Shown here: in pieces, positions 47,205 to 57,353 of the stretch
Numbering within the stretch: position 1 is the stretch's first letter
How the letters are laid out: each line of letters starts with the position of its first letter
DNA from: Tomitella gaofuii
Lineage (GTDB): Bacteria; Actinomycetota; Actinomycetes; Mycobacteriales; Mycobacteriaceae
NCBI RefSeq assembly: GCF_014126825.1
Contig: NZ_CP059900.1
Coordinates: 2,928,954-2,992,953, forward strand
Length of the DNA stretch: 64,000 bases
Direction: 5' to 3'
Made by a program: the position numbers and the translations under genes
Notes under the pieces: model-generated
Seen by the model: only the letters and a program-made list of their open reading frames with translations
Told to the model about the DNA's origin: nothing
The model's database searches: none

Positions 47205-47244
47205 GCAGCCGGGTTCACGCAGCAGCCGGGTTCACGCAGCAGCC
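47205..47244. repeat. 17-bp tandem duplication
   Basis: The unit GCAGCCGGGTTCACGCA occurs at 47205-47221 and again, identically, at 47222-47238, followed by a partial GCAGCC (47239-47244). It sits 4 bases after the stop of the RAM-domain gene in the convergent gap before trpD. Looks like a recent slippage duplication; no hairpin terminator accompanies it. Confidence 0.85.
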
Positions 47245-47285
47245 ATGGCCGGTACGAGGACGTGGCCCCGGCCGGGTGTGCTCGG

Positions 47286-48380
47286 CTAGGAGGCGGACGA
47301 GTCCTCGTCGGCCGCCGCACGCCCGCTGACGTCGACCCACCGCGCGAGCAGTGCCGCCGCGGCCCCGGAATCGACGGTCTGCGCGGCCGTCGGGTAGTGC
47401 GCCGCGATCCTCTCGGTCGCTGTTCCCGGACCGCCGTGGAACGCGGCGAGCGCGGCTGCCGAGTTGAGCAGCACCGCGTCCCGCACCGGCCCCGGCTGGC
47501 CGGCGAACACCGCGCGCGCCACATCCGCATTCTCCTCGGCGTCACCACCGCGGAGCAGGTCGAGCGACACCCTCTCCACACCGAGCTCGCGCGGGTCCAG
47601 CGTCTGCTTGGACACCGTTCCATCCTCCACGAGATAGACGGTGGAGGTGGTCGAGGTGGTGAGCTCGTCGAGCCCGTCGTCGCCACGCACCACCAGTGCG
47701 GACTGGCCGCGTTCGGCGAACACCCCGGCCACCGTCTCGATGAGATCGGGGAATGCGCAGCCGATGAGTCCCGACCGCGGGCGGCCCGGATTCGTGAGCG
47801 GGCCGAGGACGTTGAAGACGGTCGGAATCCCGATCTGCCGCCGCGGCAGGCCCGCAAAGCGCAGCGCCGGGTGGTACAGAGAGGCGAAGCAGAAGCCGAT
47901 GCCCGCGTCGCGGATGCACCGCGCGACGCCCTCCGGCCCCAGGGCGATGGTCACCCCCAGTGCCTCGAGCACGTCCGCGCCGCCCGATTTGGAGGACGCC
48001 GCCCGGTTTCCGTGCTTGACCACCGGAGCCCCGGCCGCCGCGACGACGATCGACGCCATCGTGGAGATGTTCACCGTGTTGGCGCGGTCGCCGCCGGTGC
48101 CGACGATGTCGATGCCGTCGCGGGCACCGTCGACGAGACGCGCGTGCGCGAGCATCCCGTCGGCCAGCCCGCGGAGCTCGCCGGGGGTGGGCCCCTTCAT
48201 CTTCAGCGCCACGCCCAATGCGGCGATCTGCGCGGGCGTCGCGTTGTCGCCGAAGATCTCGTCGATGGCCCACCGGGTGTCACCGGCGTCGAGTTCGGCG
48301 CCGTCCACCACGCGGCCCAGGATGCCGGGCCACGAGCGCTGCTCCGGAGCCGTTGCGGCCACCTGTGCGTCCCGATCCAT
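47286..48380 (-). CDS. trpD: Anthranilate phosphoribosyltransferase TrpD
   Basis: Transfers phosphoribosyl from PRPP to anthranilate in tryptophan synthesis. 364 residues: [27 protein letters not shown] (PRPP loop), [63 protein letters not shown] and [16 protein letters not shown] at 48380 chosen over GTG/ATG codons further up because GGTGGAG precedes it and the family begins near here; the spacing is very short, so ATG 48395 remains possible. In M. tuberculosis it is Rv2192c, at the same place. Confidence 0.95.
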   Translation of the reverse strand: MDRDAQVAATAPEQRSWPGILGRVVDGAELDAGDTRWAIDEIFGDNATPAQIAALGVALKMKGPTPGELRGLADGMLAHARLVDGARDGIDIVGTGGDRANTVNISTMASIVVAAAGAPVVKHGNRAASSKSGGADVLEALGVTIALGPEGVARCIRDAGIGFCFASLYHPALRFAGLPRRQIGIPTVFNVLGPLTNPGRPRSGLIGCAFPDLIETVAGVFAERGQSALVVRGDDGLDELTTSTTSTVYLVEDGTVSKQTLDPRELGVERVSLDLLRGGDAEENADVARAVFAGQPGPVRDAVLLNSAAALAAFHGGPGTATERIAAHYPTAAQTVDSGAAAALLARWVDVSGRAAADEDSSAS

Positions 48381-48614
48381 CTCCACCCGCCTCATCCGAG
48401 TTCCCACGTACGCCTGCAGCCGCTGCGCGTCCGGCGGTGATCTCCCCGGGGCACCGGCCGGGACCGGCCTTCCGGATCCGAACGGACGCCCTGGGCTCCA
48501 CATGTCCAGCGACGATGCGGGCTGCGCGCTGGTCTTGGCTCCAGGGTCCTGCGCGCGCCCGCGAGGACCAGCCTATCGGCACGCGGTCCGCGGCAGGTCC
48601 GGCGGTCCGCCCGG

Positions 48615-49070
48615 TTACTGCAGCGCGTCCCATCCCAGTACCGTGCCACCGAACCGCTGCGCCAGCCCCGCCATCCGCGCGCGCTCCTGCGCCAGGTGCA
48701 GCGCGTCGAGCCTTTCGACCCGCACCAGTCGCACGGCTCTGCGATCGTCGCCGCCGCCGGACGGAAACGCGCCGGCCGCTGCAAGCCCGCCCGCGAACTC
48801 CGCATAGCCGGTCTGCGCCCCGATGGCCACGATCTGCTCCGCCGCCCCCTCGGGGACCAGAAGCAGATGACGCGACACCGCGGGCGCACCGCCGTCCCAG
48901 GCCGGGTCCGTCGACGCGGCGCGCTCGAGGATGGCGCTGCACGCTTCCACCTCGTCCTCCGACGACGCCACCACCTTCAGCCCCGGATCGGCCGGATCCG
49001 GGGCGGGTCCTCCGCGGGTGCCGCCGAACCGTCTGCGCCACCAGCCCCGCACGCCGCTCCGATTCGACAT
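48615..49070 (-). CDS. Unrecognised conserved-looking protein between trpD and ctaE
   Basis: 151 residues. A basic N terminus (MSNRSGVRGWWRRRFG) precedes a compact alpha/beta-looking domain: LKVVASSEDEVEACSAILERAASTDPAWDGG, SRHLLLVPEGAAEQIVAIGAQTGYAEFAGG, and VRLVRVERLDALHLAQERARMAGLAQRFGGTVLGWDALQ. ATG at 49070 is preceded by GAAGGAGGG, a strong ribosome site. No transmembrane segment or signal. I do not recognise the family. Divergent from ctaE; codon usage looks native. The 234-bp gap to trpD shows no gene. Confidence 0.75.
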   Translation of the reverse strand: MSNRSGVRGWWRRRFGGTRGGPAPDPADPGLKVVASSEDEVEACSAILERAASTDPAWDGGAPAVSRHLLLVPEGAAEQIVAIGAQTGYAEFAGGLAAAGAFPSGGGDDRRAVRLVRVERLDALHLAQERARMAGLAQRFGGTVLGWDALQ

Positions 49071-49274
49071 CCGTCGCCCTCCTTCGTCGTCGCCGGCCGT
49101 CCGCCGGCATCGCCGCGCACCCTGCCGGCCCCCGCAGCGCGGCGGGCGCGGCGTCCTCGAACACGCGGCGCGACCGGCGCCGCAGCGCCGGGGGACTTCC
49201 CGCTTGACACCCCGAGACACACCGTCCCGCTCCCACGACGGTACCGAAACCGCAGGTCACCATGCCCGGGAATT

Positions 49275-49290
49275 ATTGCCGAGAGGCAAT
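49275..49290. promoter_or_regulatory. Inverted repeat in the ctaE upstream region
   Basis: ATTGCC-GAGA-GGCAAT (49275-49290), a perfect 6-bp inverted repeat flanked by A/T runs, lies about 50 bp before the ctaE start in an AT-rich island. It is well placed to be an operator for the ctaE-qcrCAB operon; no protein can be assigned. Confidence 0.35.
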
Positions 49291-49339
49291 TTCGGACCCG
49301 ATTGGGCAGAAGTTACTACGAGGGGTCATACTTCCATCT

Positions 49340-49951
49340 GTGACGAGCGCAGTAGGGACATCAGGATCCGCCATCAGCCAACGGGTGCACTCGCTGAACC
49401 GACCCAACATGGTCAGCGTGGGGACAGTCGTCTGGCTCTCGAGCGAGCTCATGTTCTTCGCCGGCCTGTTCGCGATGTACTTCGTCGCGCGCGCCCAGGC
49501 GACGGGCGGGTGGCCGCCGGAGCCCACGGAACTGAACCTGCCGTATGCCCTGGTCTTCACCATCATCCTCGTGGCGTCGTCGTTCACGTGCCAGATGGGC
49601 GTCTTCGCCGCCGAGCGGGGCGACGTGTTCGGCCTGCGACGCTGGTACTTCATCTCGTTCATCATGGGCCTGATCTTCGTCATCGGCCAGGCGAACGAGT
49701 TCCGGGAGATGGTCGCGCACGGCACCACGCTCGCCAGCAGTTCCTACGGCTCGGTCTTCTACATCACCACCGGCTTCCACGGCCTGCACGTCATCGGTGG
49801 TCTGATCGCGTTCCTCTTCCTCATCGCCCGCACGAAGATGAGCAAGTTCACGCCGGCCCAGGCCACCGCGTCGATCGTCGTCTCGTACTACTGGCACTTC
49901 GTCGACATCGTCTGGATCGGACTGTTCCTCACGATCTACATCATCCGATAG
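49340..49951 (+). CDS. ctaE: Cytochrome c oxidase subunit III CtaE
   Basis: Core subunit III of the aa3-type oxidase. 203 residues, equal to M. tuberculosis CtaE, with five hydrophobic helices: [95 protein letters not shown] and the terminal [27 protein letters not shown] at 49340 matches family length; a GAGGGG about 20 bases upstream is a poor ribosome site. First gene of ctaE-qcrCAB. Confidence 0.95.
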   Translation: MTSAVGTSGSAISQRVHSLNRPNMVSVGTVVWLSSELMFFAGLFAMYFVARAQATGGWPPEPTELNLPYALVFTIILVASSFTCQMGVFAAERGDVFGLRRWYFISFIMGLIFVIGQANEFREMVAHGTTLASSSYGSVFYITTGFHGLHVIGGLIAFLFLIARTKMSKFTPAQATASIVVSYYWHFVDIVWIGLFLTIYIIR

Positions 49952-50030
49952 CGCTTGACCCGCAACCGGTCGGGAACGAACACCGCAAGGCGATGTTCAG
50001 TCCGTCCCGCGATACACAAAAGGGATACCG

Positions 50031-50930
50031 ATGAAATCATCTCCCCCACCTGTCGCCGGTGAGCCCGGTGATGACACACAGGCACCGGACCCGGCCCGCG
50101 CCAAGCGCCGCCGCAAGATCCGCCGCCGCGCGACGGGCGGCGCCTTGCTGCTCGGCGGGCTGTCCGGCGCCGGGCTGCTCGCCGCGGTGCTGACGCCCAC
50201 CCCGCAGGTCGCGACTGCGAACGAGGAGCAGACTGCGCTGGTGCGCGAAGGCGAGCAGCTCTACGACCAGTCCTGCATCACCTGCCACGGCGCCAACCTG
50301 CAGGGCGTCGACGGCCGCGGCCCCAGCCTCATCGGCGTGGGCGAAGCCTCGGTGTACTTCCAGGTCGCCAGCGGCCGCATGCCGGCTTCGCAGCTGGGCG
50401 CGCAGATGCCGCGCAAGAAGGTCGAGTACTCCGAGCAGCAGATCGACGCCCTCGGCGCGTTCGTGCAGGCGCACGGCGGCGGCCCCACCGTCCCGCGCAA
50501 CGCCGACGGCGAGGTCGCCAGCGACTCGCTGCGCGGCTCCGGCCGCGGTGAGGACATGCTGCGCGCGTCCGACGCCGCAGTCGGCGGCGACCTGTTCCGC
50601 CAGAACTGCGCGTCCTGCCACAACTTCACCGGCCAGGGCGGCACGCTCTCGTCCGGCAAGCACGCGCCGGACCTCAACAACGTGCCCGAGGCGCAGATCT
50701 ACACGGCCATGTTGACCGGCCCGGAGAACATGCCCAAGTTCTCCGACCGGCAGCTCACGCCGGACGAGAAGAAGGACATCATCGCCTACGTCAAGGGTGC
50801 CACCGAGGCGCACGAGCCCGGCGGCCTCGCGCTCGGCGGATTCGGCCCCGCGGCCGAGGCAGGCGTGATCTGGGCGGTCGGCATCGTCGCCGCCGTCGGC
50901 GCCGCGCTGTGGATCGGAGCCCGTTCATGA
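50031..50930 (+). CDS. qcrC: Dihaem cytochrome cc subunit QcrC of the bcc complex
   Basis: Membrane-anchored c-type cytochrome shuttling electrons within the bcc-aa3 supercomplex. 299 residues: basic N terminus ([14 protein letters not shown]), one N-terminal helix, first haem site [15 protein letters not shown], second [16 protein letters not shown], axial methionines probably in GRMPASQ and PENMPKF, and a C-terminal helix ([21 protein letters not shown]). Two CxxCH motifs in tandem are the hallmark of actinobacteria that lack a soluble cytochrome c. Stop overlaps qcrA ATG. Confidence 0.96.
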   Translation: MKSSPPPVAGEPGDDTQAPDPARAKRRRKIRRRATGGALLLGGLSGAGLLAAVLTPTPQVATANEEQTALVREGEQLYDQSCITCHGANLQGVDGRGPSLIGVGEASVYFQVASGRMPASQLGAQMPRKKVEYSEQQIDALGAFVQAHGGGPTVPRNADGEVASDSLRGSGRGEDMLRASDAAVGGDLFRQNCASCHNFTGQGGTLSSGKHAPDLNNVPEAQIYTAMLTGPENMPKFSDRQLTPDEKKDIIAYVKGATEAHEPGGLALGGFGPAAEAGVIWAVGIVAAVGAALWIGARS

Positions 50931-52087
50931 GCAACGACGACACCAATCGCGACTACACGGACGAGGAACTGGCACAGATGAGCCAGGACGAGCTGGTCAA
51001 GCTCGGCACCAACCTCGACGGCGTCGACGTCGCCTACCACCGCAAGCGCTTCCCCATCCCCGGCACCAAGGCCGAGAAGCGCGCCGAACGCACCGTGGCC
51101 ATGTGGTTCATCATCGCCGGCCTCGCCGCTGCGGCGTTCTTCGGCATCTACATCTGGTGGCCGTGGCAGTACAAGGGCGTCGGCGACGAGGGCGAGTTCA
51201 TGTACAGCCTGTACACGCCCCTCATCGGCGCCACGATGGGCATCGCCATCCTCGCCGTCGGTATCGGCGCGGTGCACTTCACCAAGAAGCTCATCCCCGA
51301 AGAGGTCTCGATCCAGCAGCGTCATGACGGCCCTTCCCCCGAGGTCGACCGTCAGACGATGTCCGCGCAGCTGCAGGACTCCTACGAGGCCACGGGCCTG
51401 GCTCGCCGCAAGATGCTCAAGGGCACCCTCGGCTTCGGAGCCGTGGCGGTGGGCATCATGGCCATCCTTCCGCTCGGCGGGCTCATCAAGAACCCGTGGA
51501 AGAAGCACCCGATGACCAACCTCGGGGACGGGACGCTGCACACCAGCGGCTGGACCCCGCACTTCGAAGGCGAGAAGATCTTCCTGCGCCGCGACGTCGG
51601 CGACCCGCACGTGGTCGAGAAGATCCGACTCGCCGACCTCGAGGCCGGCGGCATGGAGACGGTCTTCCCGTTCCGCGAATCGGACCTCGTCGACTCGCCC
51701 GGGCATCCGTCCGAGGAGAAGCTGCTCAACGCCATGCGCGGCAGCCGCAACCCCGTGATGCTCATCCGCCTGCGCACCGAGGACACCGCCAAGGTGATCA
51801 AGCGCAAGGGCCAGGTGAACTTCAACTACGGCGACTACTTCGCCTACTCGAAGATCTGCACCCACCTGGGCTGCCCGACCTCGCTCTACGAGCAGCAGAC
51901 CAACCGGATCCTCTGCCCCTGCCACCAGTCGCAGTTCGACGCCCTGCAATGGTGCAAGCCGATCTTCGGGCCGGCGGCGCGCGCGCTGCCGCAGCTGCCC
52001 ATCACCATCGATGAGGACGGTTACCTCGTCGCCAACGGTGACTTCATCGAGCCCCTGGGCCCGGCATTCTGGGAGCGTAGGTCATGA
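50927..52087 (+). CDS. qcrA: Rieske iron-sulfur subunit QcrA
   Basis: [2Fe-2S] subunit of the menaquinol:cytochrome c reductase. 386 residues, with an actinobacterial N-terminal part holding three helices ([62 protein letters not shown]) and a C-terminal Rieske domain with [15 protein letters not shown] and [11 protein letters not shown] as cluster ligands. ATG at 50927 overlaps the qcrC stop (ATGA); the stop overlaps qcrB. Confidence 0.96.
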   Translation: MSNDDTNRDYTDEELAQMSQDELVKLGTNLDGVDVAYHRKRFPIPGTKAEKRAERTVAMWFIIAGLAAAAFFGIYIWWPWQYKGVGDEGEFMYSLYTPLIGATMGIAILAVGIGAVHFTKKLIPEEVSIQQRHDGPSPEVDRQTMSAQLQDSYEATGLARRKMLKGTLGFGAVAVGIMAILPLGGLIKNPWKKHPMTNLGDGTLHTSGWTPHFEGEKIFLRRDVGDPHVVEKIRLADLEAGGMETVFPFRESDLVDSPGHPSEEKLLNAMRGSRNPVMLIRLRTEDTAKVIKRKGQVNFNYGDYFAYSKICTHLGCPTSLYEQQTNRILCPCHQSQFDALQWCKPIFGPAARALPQLPITIDEDGYLVANGDFIEPLGPAFWERRS

Positions 52088-53703
52088 GCAACGCACACCT
52101 CGCCAAGGCGGCGAACAACATGGACGAGCGCTACCGGCTTTCCGCCGGCATGCGCCGACAGATCAACAAGGTCTTCCCCACCCACTGGTCGTTCCTTCTC
52201 GGCGAGATCGCCCTCTACAGCTTCATCGTCCTGCTGATCTCGGGCATCTACCTGTCGCTGTTCTTCGACCCGTCGATGGCCGAGACCACCTACAACGGCG
52301 TCTACCAGCCGCTGCGCGGCATCGAGATGTCCAAGGCGTACGAGTCGGCCCTGAACATCTCGTTCGAGGTGCGCGGCGGCCTGTTCGCCCGTCAGATCCA
52401 CCACTGGGCCGCGCTGATGTTCGTCGCGTCGATCATCGTGCACCTGTGCCGCATCTTCTTCACCGGCGCATTCCGCAAGCCGCGCGAGGCCAACTGGGTC
52501 ATCGGCTGCGTCATGCTGCTGCTGTCGATCGCCGAGGGCTTCTTCGGCTACGGCCTGCCGGACGACCTTCTCTCCGGCACCGGCCTGCGCATCACCTCCG
52601 GCATCATCCTGGGCCTGCCGGTCATCGGCACCTGGCTGCACTGGGCGGTGTTCGGCGGCGACTGGCCCGGCACCATCATCGTGCCGCGCATGTACGTGCT
52701 GCACATCCTTTTGATCCCGGGCATCCTGCTCGCGCTCATCGGCGCGCACCTGGCGCTCGTCTGGTACCAGAAGCACACCCAGTGGCCCGGCGCCGGCCGC
52801 ACCGAGAACAACGTCGTCGGCGTCCGCATCCTGCCCGTGTTCGCGTTGAAGTCGGGTGGCTTCTTCGCGGTCACCTTCGGCATTCTGGCCATCATGGGCG
52901 GCGTCTTCCAGATCAACGCCATCTGGAACCTGGGCCCGTACAACGCGTCGCACATCTCGGCAGGTTCGCAGCCGGACATGTACATGCTGTTCACCGAGGG
53001 TCTGGCCCGAATATTCCCGGACTGGGAGCTGTACCTCGGGCCGTACACGGTGCCGGCAGTGGTCTGGGTCGCGGTGGTCCTCGGCGTGGTGTTCGCGCTG
53101 CTGTTCACCTACCCGTGGATCGAAGCGAAGCTCACCAAGGACACCCAGCACCACAACCTGCTGCAGCGTCCGCGCGACGCCCCGGTCCGCACCTCGCTCG
53201 GCACGATGTCGCTCGCGTTCTACCTGGTGCTCATGTTCTCGGGCATGAACGACGTGATCGCGCTGAACTTCGACATCTCGCTGAACGCGACCACGTGGAT
53301 CGGCCGTATCGGCGCGGTGGCACTGCCCCCGATCGTCTACTTCGTGACCTACCGGTTCTGCCTGGCGCTGCAGCGCAGCGACCGTGAGGTGCTCGACCAC
53401 GGCATCGAGACCGGCCACATCAAACGGCTGCCCCACGGCGAGTACATCGAGGTGCACCAGCCGCTCGGGCCTGTCGACGAGCACGGCCACCCGATCCCGC
53501 TCGAGTACCAGGGCGCTCAGCTGCCGAAGAAGCTCAACAAGCTCGGCGCGGCCGGCCGCCCGGCACGCGGCGGCTGGCTCACCGCCGACCCGGAGGACGA
53601 GGCGCGGGCGCTCGACGACGCCGAGCACGAAGGCGAAGAGCGTCAGCTCGACATGCTCCGCGAACGCCAGGAGCAGGACCAGGGCATCGGCCACCGCGGC
53701 TGA
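52084..53703 (+). CDS. qcrB: Cytochrome b subunit QcrB
   Basis: Menaquinol-oxidising dihaem cytochrome b. 539 residues with eight to nine helices; haem-ligand histidines are in [23 protein letters not shown] and in the fourth helix ([26 protein letters not shown]), and the quinol-site region [17 protein letters not shown] is present. A charged C-terminal extension of ~110 residues is typical for actinobacteria. ATG at 52084. QcrB is the target of the Q203/telacebec class in mycobacteria. Followed by a hairpin terminator. Confidence 0.96.
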   Translation: MSNAHLAKAANNMDERYRLSAGMRRQINKVFPTHWSFLLGEIALYSFIVLLISGIYLSLFFDPSMAETTYNGVYQPLRGIEMSKAYESALNISFEVRGGLFARQIHHWAALMFVASIIVHLCRIFFTGAFRKPREANWVIGCVMLLLSIAEGFFGYGLPDDLLSGTGLRITSGIILGLPVIGTWLHWAVFGGDWPGTIIVPRMYVLHILLIPGILLALIGAHLALVWYQKHTQWPGAGRTENNVVGVRILPVFALKSGGFFAVTFGILAIMGGVFQINAIWNLGPYNASHISAGSQPDMYMLFTEGLARIFPDWELYLGPYTVPAVVWVAVVLGVVFALLFTYPWIEAKLTKDTQHHNLLQRPRDAPVRTSLGTMSLAFYLVLMFSGMNDVIALNFDISLNATTWIGRIGAVALPPIVYFVTYRFCLALQRSDREVLDHGIETGHIKRLPHGEYIEVHQPLGPVDEHGHPIPLEYQGAQLPKKLNKLGAAGRPARGGWLTADPEDEARALDDAEHEGEERQLDMLRERQEQDQGIGHRG

Positions 53704-53730
53704 CCCCCTGCGGCCACGACACGACGGGGC

Positions 53731-53761
53731 GGGCCCCGGATCGCACAGCGATCCGGGGCCC
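53731..53761 (+). terminator. Terminator after ctaE-qcrCAB
   Basis: Perfect 14-bp inverted repeat (53731-53744 with 53748-53761) around an ACA loop, 27 bases after the qcrB stop, followed by CCCCTCGTTG. Ends the operon before the 3-hydroxyacyl-CoA dehydrogenase gene. The rest of the 257-bp gap to 53960 shows nothing else. Confidence 0.75.
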
Positions 53762-53960
53762 CCCTCGTTGCGCATGCCGGAGGTGCGGGGCCGAAGGAGT
53801 CCGCCCGCCCGCAGCGCCCCCTCCCCTCCCCTACCGCGCTCTCCTCATCGACGGACCGCATCGCCGGGTGTCCGGGCACCGCAGCGTGCGCCCGTGCCGA
53901 TACTGTGTCCACAAGGCGACCACGGCCGTCGCTGCGACCGCGATGAGAGGAAGCGTGCGG

Positions 53961-55520
53961 ATGCCCCCATTCCCCCGTATCCGAGTAGTCGGCGCCGGCA
54001 CGATGGGCCGCGGGATCACGCAGCTCGCCGCCGGAGCCGGGTGCATCGTGGAGCTCACCGACGTGTCCTCCACCGCCGTCGACGATGGCGTGGCGTTCGT
54101 GTCCCGCATGCTGCACCGTGCCGCCGCGAAGGGCCTGACCACCGCGGCCGAGGCCGAAGCCGCCATCGGCCGGATCCGTACCGGAACGGACCCCACCGCA
54201 CCCTCCGAGGACGTAGACCTGGTCGTGGAGGCCGTGGTCGAACGTCTCGACGTCAAACAGCGCCTGTTCGCCACGTTGTCCGGTGCCCTGCCCCGGGCGG
54301 TCCTCGCCTCCAACACGTCGTCGTTGTCGATCACCGCGATCGCATCCGTCGTCGCCGACCCGTCGCGCGTGATCGGACTGCACTTCTTCAACCCGGTGCC
54401 GCTGATGAAGATCGTCGAGGTCGTTCCGGGCACGCGCACCTCCCCCGACGTGCTGGCCGCCGCACGCGCCTTCGTCGAGCACACCGGCCACACGCCTGTG
54501 CAGGCCAAGGACAGCCCCGGCTTCCTCGTCAACCTTCTCGGGCGCGGCCTGCCGACGGAGGCGCTCGCCGTGCTCGACGAGGACGTCGCCGACGCCGCGG
54601 ACATCGACCGGATCGTCCGCGACATGCTTTACCTGAAGATGGGCCCTTTCGAGCTCATGGATCTCTCCGGGCTCGATGTGTCCCACCCCGTGCTGGAGAG
54701 CATCTGGAAGGGCTTCTACGGCGACGAGCGGCTCCGCCCGGCCGGAAGCACCCAGGTGCGTGTTTCCGCCGGCCTGCTCGGCCGCAAGAGCGGCGAGGGG
54801 TTCTACCGCTACGCCGACGGGGTACCGCAGGTGCCGGCCGAACACGCCGCCGCACCCGAACCGTCCGCCGTCGCATTGCACATCGTCGGCGGAGGCCCGC
54901 TTGCCGATCTGCTGCGCGCGCGGGGCGTGACAGTCTCCGACGGCCCCTCGGATTCCGCGGTGTCGGTCGTCCAGCCGTTGGGCCGCCCCGCCTACCTCGC
55001 CGCGATCGAGCACGGCCTGGATCCGCGCCGCACCCTCGGCGTCGATCCGCTCGGCGTCCCGTTGCTCACGGGCGAGCACAACGTCGGTGGCGACGGCGGC
55101 GTCCATCGGGCCCGGCTCGCGGTGATCGCCCCGTTCACCGTCGACCGGGACGCCGGGCGCCGGGCGGTGCGCGCGCTCGCGTCGCTCGGCTGCGCGATCA
55201 CCGTCACCGCGGACGGCCCCGCCCCGGTGGCGCAGCGGATCGCGGCGTCCATGGTGAACGTCGCGTCGATGGCGGCGGAGAAGGGGCTCGCCAACCCGGA
55301 CGACATCGACCAGGGCGCACGCCTGGGGCTCGGCTACCCGCTGGGCCCACTGGCCATGGGGGACAGCATCGGTCCGCAACGCATCCTGGCGATCCTCGAC
55401 GGGCTTCTCGACTACACCGGGGACCCCCGCTACCGAGCGTCCGGATGGCTCCGCGCCCGCGCCGACCTGAGACTGTCGCTGCTGGACCCGGCGGCGCGGC
55501 CGCACGACCTGCTCGGCTGA
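53961..55520 (+). CDS. 3-hydroxyacyl-CoA dehydrogenase with two C-terminal domains
   Basis: NAD-dependent beta-oxidation-type dehydrogenase, 519 residues. Rossmann motif VVGAGTMGRGITQLAAGAGCIVELTD, signature LHFFNPVPLMKIVEVVPGTRTS, AKDSPGFLVNLLGRGLPTEAL, DMLYLKMGPFELMDLSGLDVSH. A second 3HCDH C-terminal-like domain follows at the end (AQRIAASMVNVASMAAEKGLANPDDIDQGARLGLGYPLGPLAMGD), as in PaaH-type proteins. ATG at 53961 follows GAGAGGAAG. M. tuberculosis has Rv2197c and mmpS3 at this place instead. Confidence 0.9.
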   Translation: MPPFPRIRVVGAGTMGRGITQLAAGAGCIVELTDVSSTAVDDGVAFVSRMLHRAAAKGLTTAAEAEAAIGRIRTGTDPTAPSEDVDLVVEAVVERLDVKQRLFATLSGALPRAVLASNTSSLSITAIASVVADPSRVIGLHFFNPVPLMKIVEVVPGTRTSPDVLAAARAFVEHTGHTPVQAKDSPGFLVNLLGRGLPTEALAVLDEDVADAADIDRIVRDMLYLKMGPFELMDLSGLDVSHPVLESIWKGFYGDERLRPAGSTQVRVSAGLLGRKSGEGFYRYADGVPQVPAEHAAAPEPSAVALHIVGGGPLADLLRARGVTVSDGPSDSAVSVVQPLGRPAYLAAIEHGLDPRRTLGVDPLGVPLLTGEHNVGGDGGVHRARLAVIAPFTVDRDAGRRAVRALASLGCAITVTADGPAPVAQRIAASMVNVASMAAEKGLANPDDIDQGARLGLGYPLGPLAMGDSIGPQRILAILDGLLDYTGDPRYRASGWLRARADLRLSLLDPAARPHDLLG

Positions 55521-55596
55521 GCCCCTGCCCGCCGGATCACGGACCGGATTCCGCCGACTCCCCGCGCCGCGGGCCCACCGGCCGCCGGCACGAAAA

Positions 55597-55637
55597 GCGG
55601 CGATGCCGCACCCCGTGGTGAGGTGCGGCATCGCCGC
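55597..55637. terminator. Terminator shared by 3HCDH gene and ctaC-ctaF
   Basis: Perfect 16-bp inverted repeat (55597-55612 with 55622-55637) with a 9-base loop in the convergent gap. On the minus strand it is followed by TTTTCG, making it a good intrinsic terminator for ctaF; on the plus strand no U-tract follows. Confidence 0.8.
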
Positions 55638-55702
55638 GGTGCAGCGTTGCGCTCGTCAGTAGCCCCGCGCCCCCGGCGACGCGCCGGAGACTGGTATCGG
55701 GT

Positions 55703-56116
55703 TCAGTGACGCTCGGGGCCCACGTGGTACTCGAACACGAGCCCCGCGGCCGCCATCAGGATGAGCACGATGGCGAAGATGAACAGCCACGGCAGCCACA
55801 GCGCGAAGCCGATGGCGAAGATGCCGGCCGAGAACGCGACGAGGATCGGCCACCAGCTGTGCGGGCTGAAGAAGCCCAGGTCGCCGGATCCGTCGCTGAT
55901 CTCGGCGTCCTCGTAGTCCTCCGGGCGCGTGTCCAGGCGGCGGGCGACGAACCGGAAGTACGTGCCGATGATCATCGCCAGGCCCGCCGCCAGCACCATC
56001 GCCGTCAGGCCGGCCCATTCGAGTTCACCGTCGATGGCGGTGAAAACGCCGTACACGATGGCGATGATGATGAAGAACACCGTCACCAGTTCGAAGATTC
56101 TTGCTTCGACCTTCAT
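55703..56116 (-). CDS. ctaF: Cytochrome c oxidase subunit IV CtaF
   Basis: Small actinobacteria-specific subunit of the aa3 oxidase. 137 residues with four helices: [66 protein letters not shown] and [18 protein letters not shown]; the loop [32 protein letters not shown] is the family signature (Rv2199c). ATG at 56116, 33 bp after ctaC, same operon. Confidence 0.95.
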   Translation of the reverse strand: MKVEARIFELVTVFFIIIAIVYGVFTAIDGELEWAGLTAMVLAAGLAMIIGTYFRFVARRLDTRPEDYEDAEISDGSGDLGFFSPHSWWPILVAFSAGIFAIGFALWLPWLFIFAIVLILMAAAGLVFEYHVGPERH

Positions 56117-56149
56117 GTCAGTCCTCGTCCTAAATCCGCAGGTGGGCTG

Positions 56150-57295
56150 CTACTTGCCTTCGGTCGCAGCCGCTGCTGCCTGATTGAACCGCTGCTCGAA
56201 CGGGTGCGTGGTGATCGCCGTCGGCGTGCACACGTCCGTGCCGTTGTAGTCGCACATGTTGTCCTCGGCGGCCGGATTGACGGCCTTGGAGTGCCGCTGC
56301 TGCAGCGCCGCCAGCGCGTCCGCGTTGGACACCTGCTTGCCGCCGTTGCGCTGCGGGTCGCGGATCTCCATGTACTCGCTGAACAACGGCTCCGGAACGG
56401 CCCGGACCTCGAAGTTCATCATCGAGTGGTAGGTGCCGCACATCTCCGCGCAGCGTCCCACGAAGGCGCCCGGGTGGTCGATCTTGTCGATCGTGAACAC
56501 GTTCCGGGACTGGTTGGCCTCCGGGAAGGGCATCACGTCGCGCTTGAACAGGAACTCGGGAACCCAGAACGAGTGGATGACGTCCCTGGACGCGAGCGTG
56601 AAGCGCACCGACTGGTCGACGGGCAGGACCAACACCGGGATCTCGGTTGTGGAGCCGACAGTGGTGATCTGGTCGTCATAGAGGTAAGACCAGTCCTCGC
56701 GCATGCCGGTCTGGCCGCGGTCCTTGGCCTCCTGGACCTCGGGGCTGACGTCGAAGTGACGGTTCAGCTTGCGGTCCGGATCCTCCGCGCTCGGGTCCGG
56801 CGGGTTGTTGTAGCCGGCCGTGTGCGCCTGGCGGTAGCCGAACTGCCAGTTCCATTGCAACGCGGTGACGTCGACCGTGACATCCGGGTTCGACGGGTTC
56901 TCGTTGACGTAGTTCTGCGTCTGCACGGTGAAGAAGAACAGTACGGCGATCGCCACGAACGGCGCCGCGGTGTAGGCGAGCTCCAGCGGCACGTTGTACT
57001 GCGTCTGGCGCGGGAAGTCCGGGGAGTTCTTCTTCTTGCGGTGGAACAAGAGCGTCCAGAAGACCAGACCCCAGACGATCAGGCCCATGGTCATCGCCGC
57101 GACGATCGACCACGTCCACAGCTCGCGCATGCGCTGCGCCTCCGGCGTGACGCCGTCCGGCCAGCCCGCGCGCAGAATCGGGTTCTTGATATCCGTCAGG
57201 GAACACCCCGCGAGCGCCATCCCTGCAAGGCCCAAAGATGCCGCAAGCCCTATGCGTCGGACGAGCCGACGCCGACCACCGTGTGCCACGTTCAC
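56150..57295 (-). CDS. ctaC: Cytochrome c oxidase subunit II CtaC
   Basis: CuA-bearing subunit II of the aa3 oxidase. 381 residues: lipoprotein signal with lipobox MALAGC, two helices (WSIVAAMTMGLIVWGLVFWTLLF, APFVAIAVLFFFTVQTQ), a cupredoxin domain with DVIHSFWVPEFLFKRD and GRCAEMCGTYHSMMNFEV providing the CuA His, Cys, Glu, Cys, His and Met ligands, and an actinobacterial insert (~150-200). GTG at 57295 follows AGGAAGG. Divergent from asnB. Confidence 0.96.
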   Translation of the reverse strand: MNVAHGGRRRLVRRIGLAASLGLAGMALAGCSLTDIKNPILRAGWPDGVTPEAQRMRELWTWSIVAAMTMGLIVWGLVFWTLLFHRKKKNSPDFPRQTQYNVPLELAYTAAPFVAIAVLFFFTVQTQNYVNENPSNPDVTVDVTALQWNWQFGYRQAHTAGYNNPPDPSAEDPDRKLNRHFDVSPEVQEAKDRGQTGMREDWSYLYDDQITTVGSTTEIPVLVLPVDQSVRFTLASRDVIHSFWVPEFLFKRDVMPFPEANQSRNVFTIDKIDHPGAFVGRCAEMCGTYHSMMNFEVRAVPEPLFSEYMEIRDPQRNGGKQVSNADALAALQQRHSKAVNPAAEDNMCDYNGTDVCTPTAITTHPFEQRFNQAAAAATEGK

Positions 57296-57340
57296 GCCTT
57301 CCTGCCTTGCTTCTGCCGAGTGTTGCTGCCCATCGGAATA

Positions 57341-57353
57341 CTACGCAGCGTAG
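57341..57353. promoter_or_regulatory. Palindrome overlapping the putative ctaC promoter
   Basis: CTACGCAGCGTAG (57341-57353) is a perfect 13-bp palindrome about 46 bp upstream of ctaC. On the minus strand it runs into TAGTAT, a candidate -10 overlapping its end. This position suits an operator. The remaining 309-bp divergent gap (57296-57604) shows no gene and no clear asnB promoter. Confidence 0.4.
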
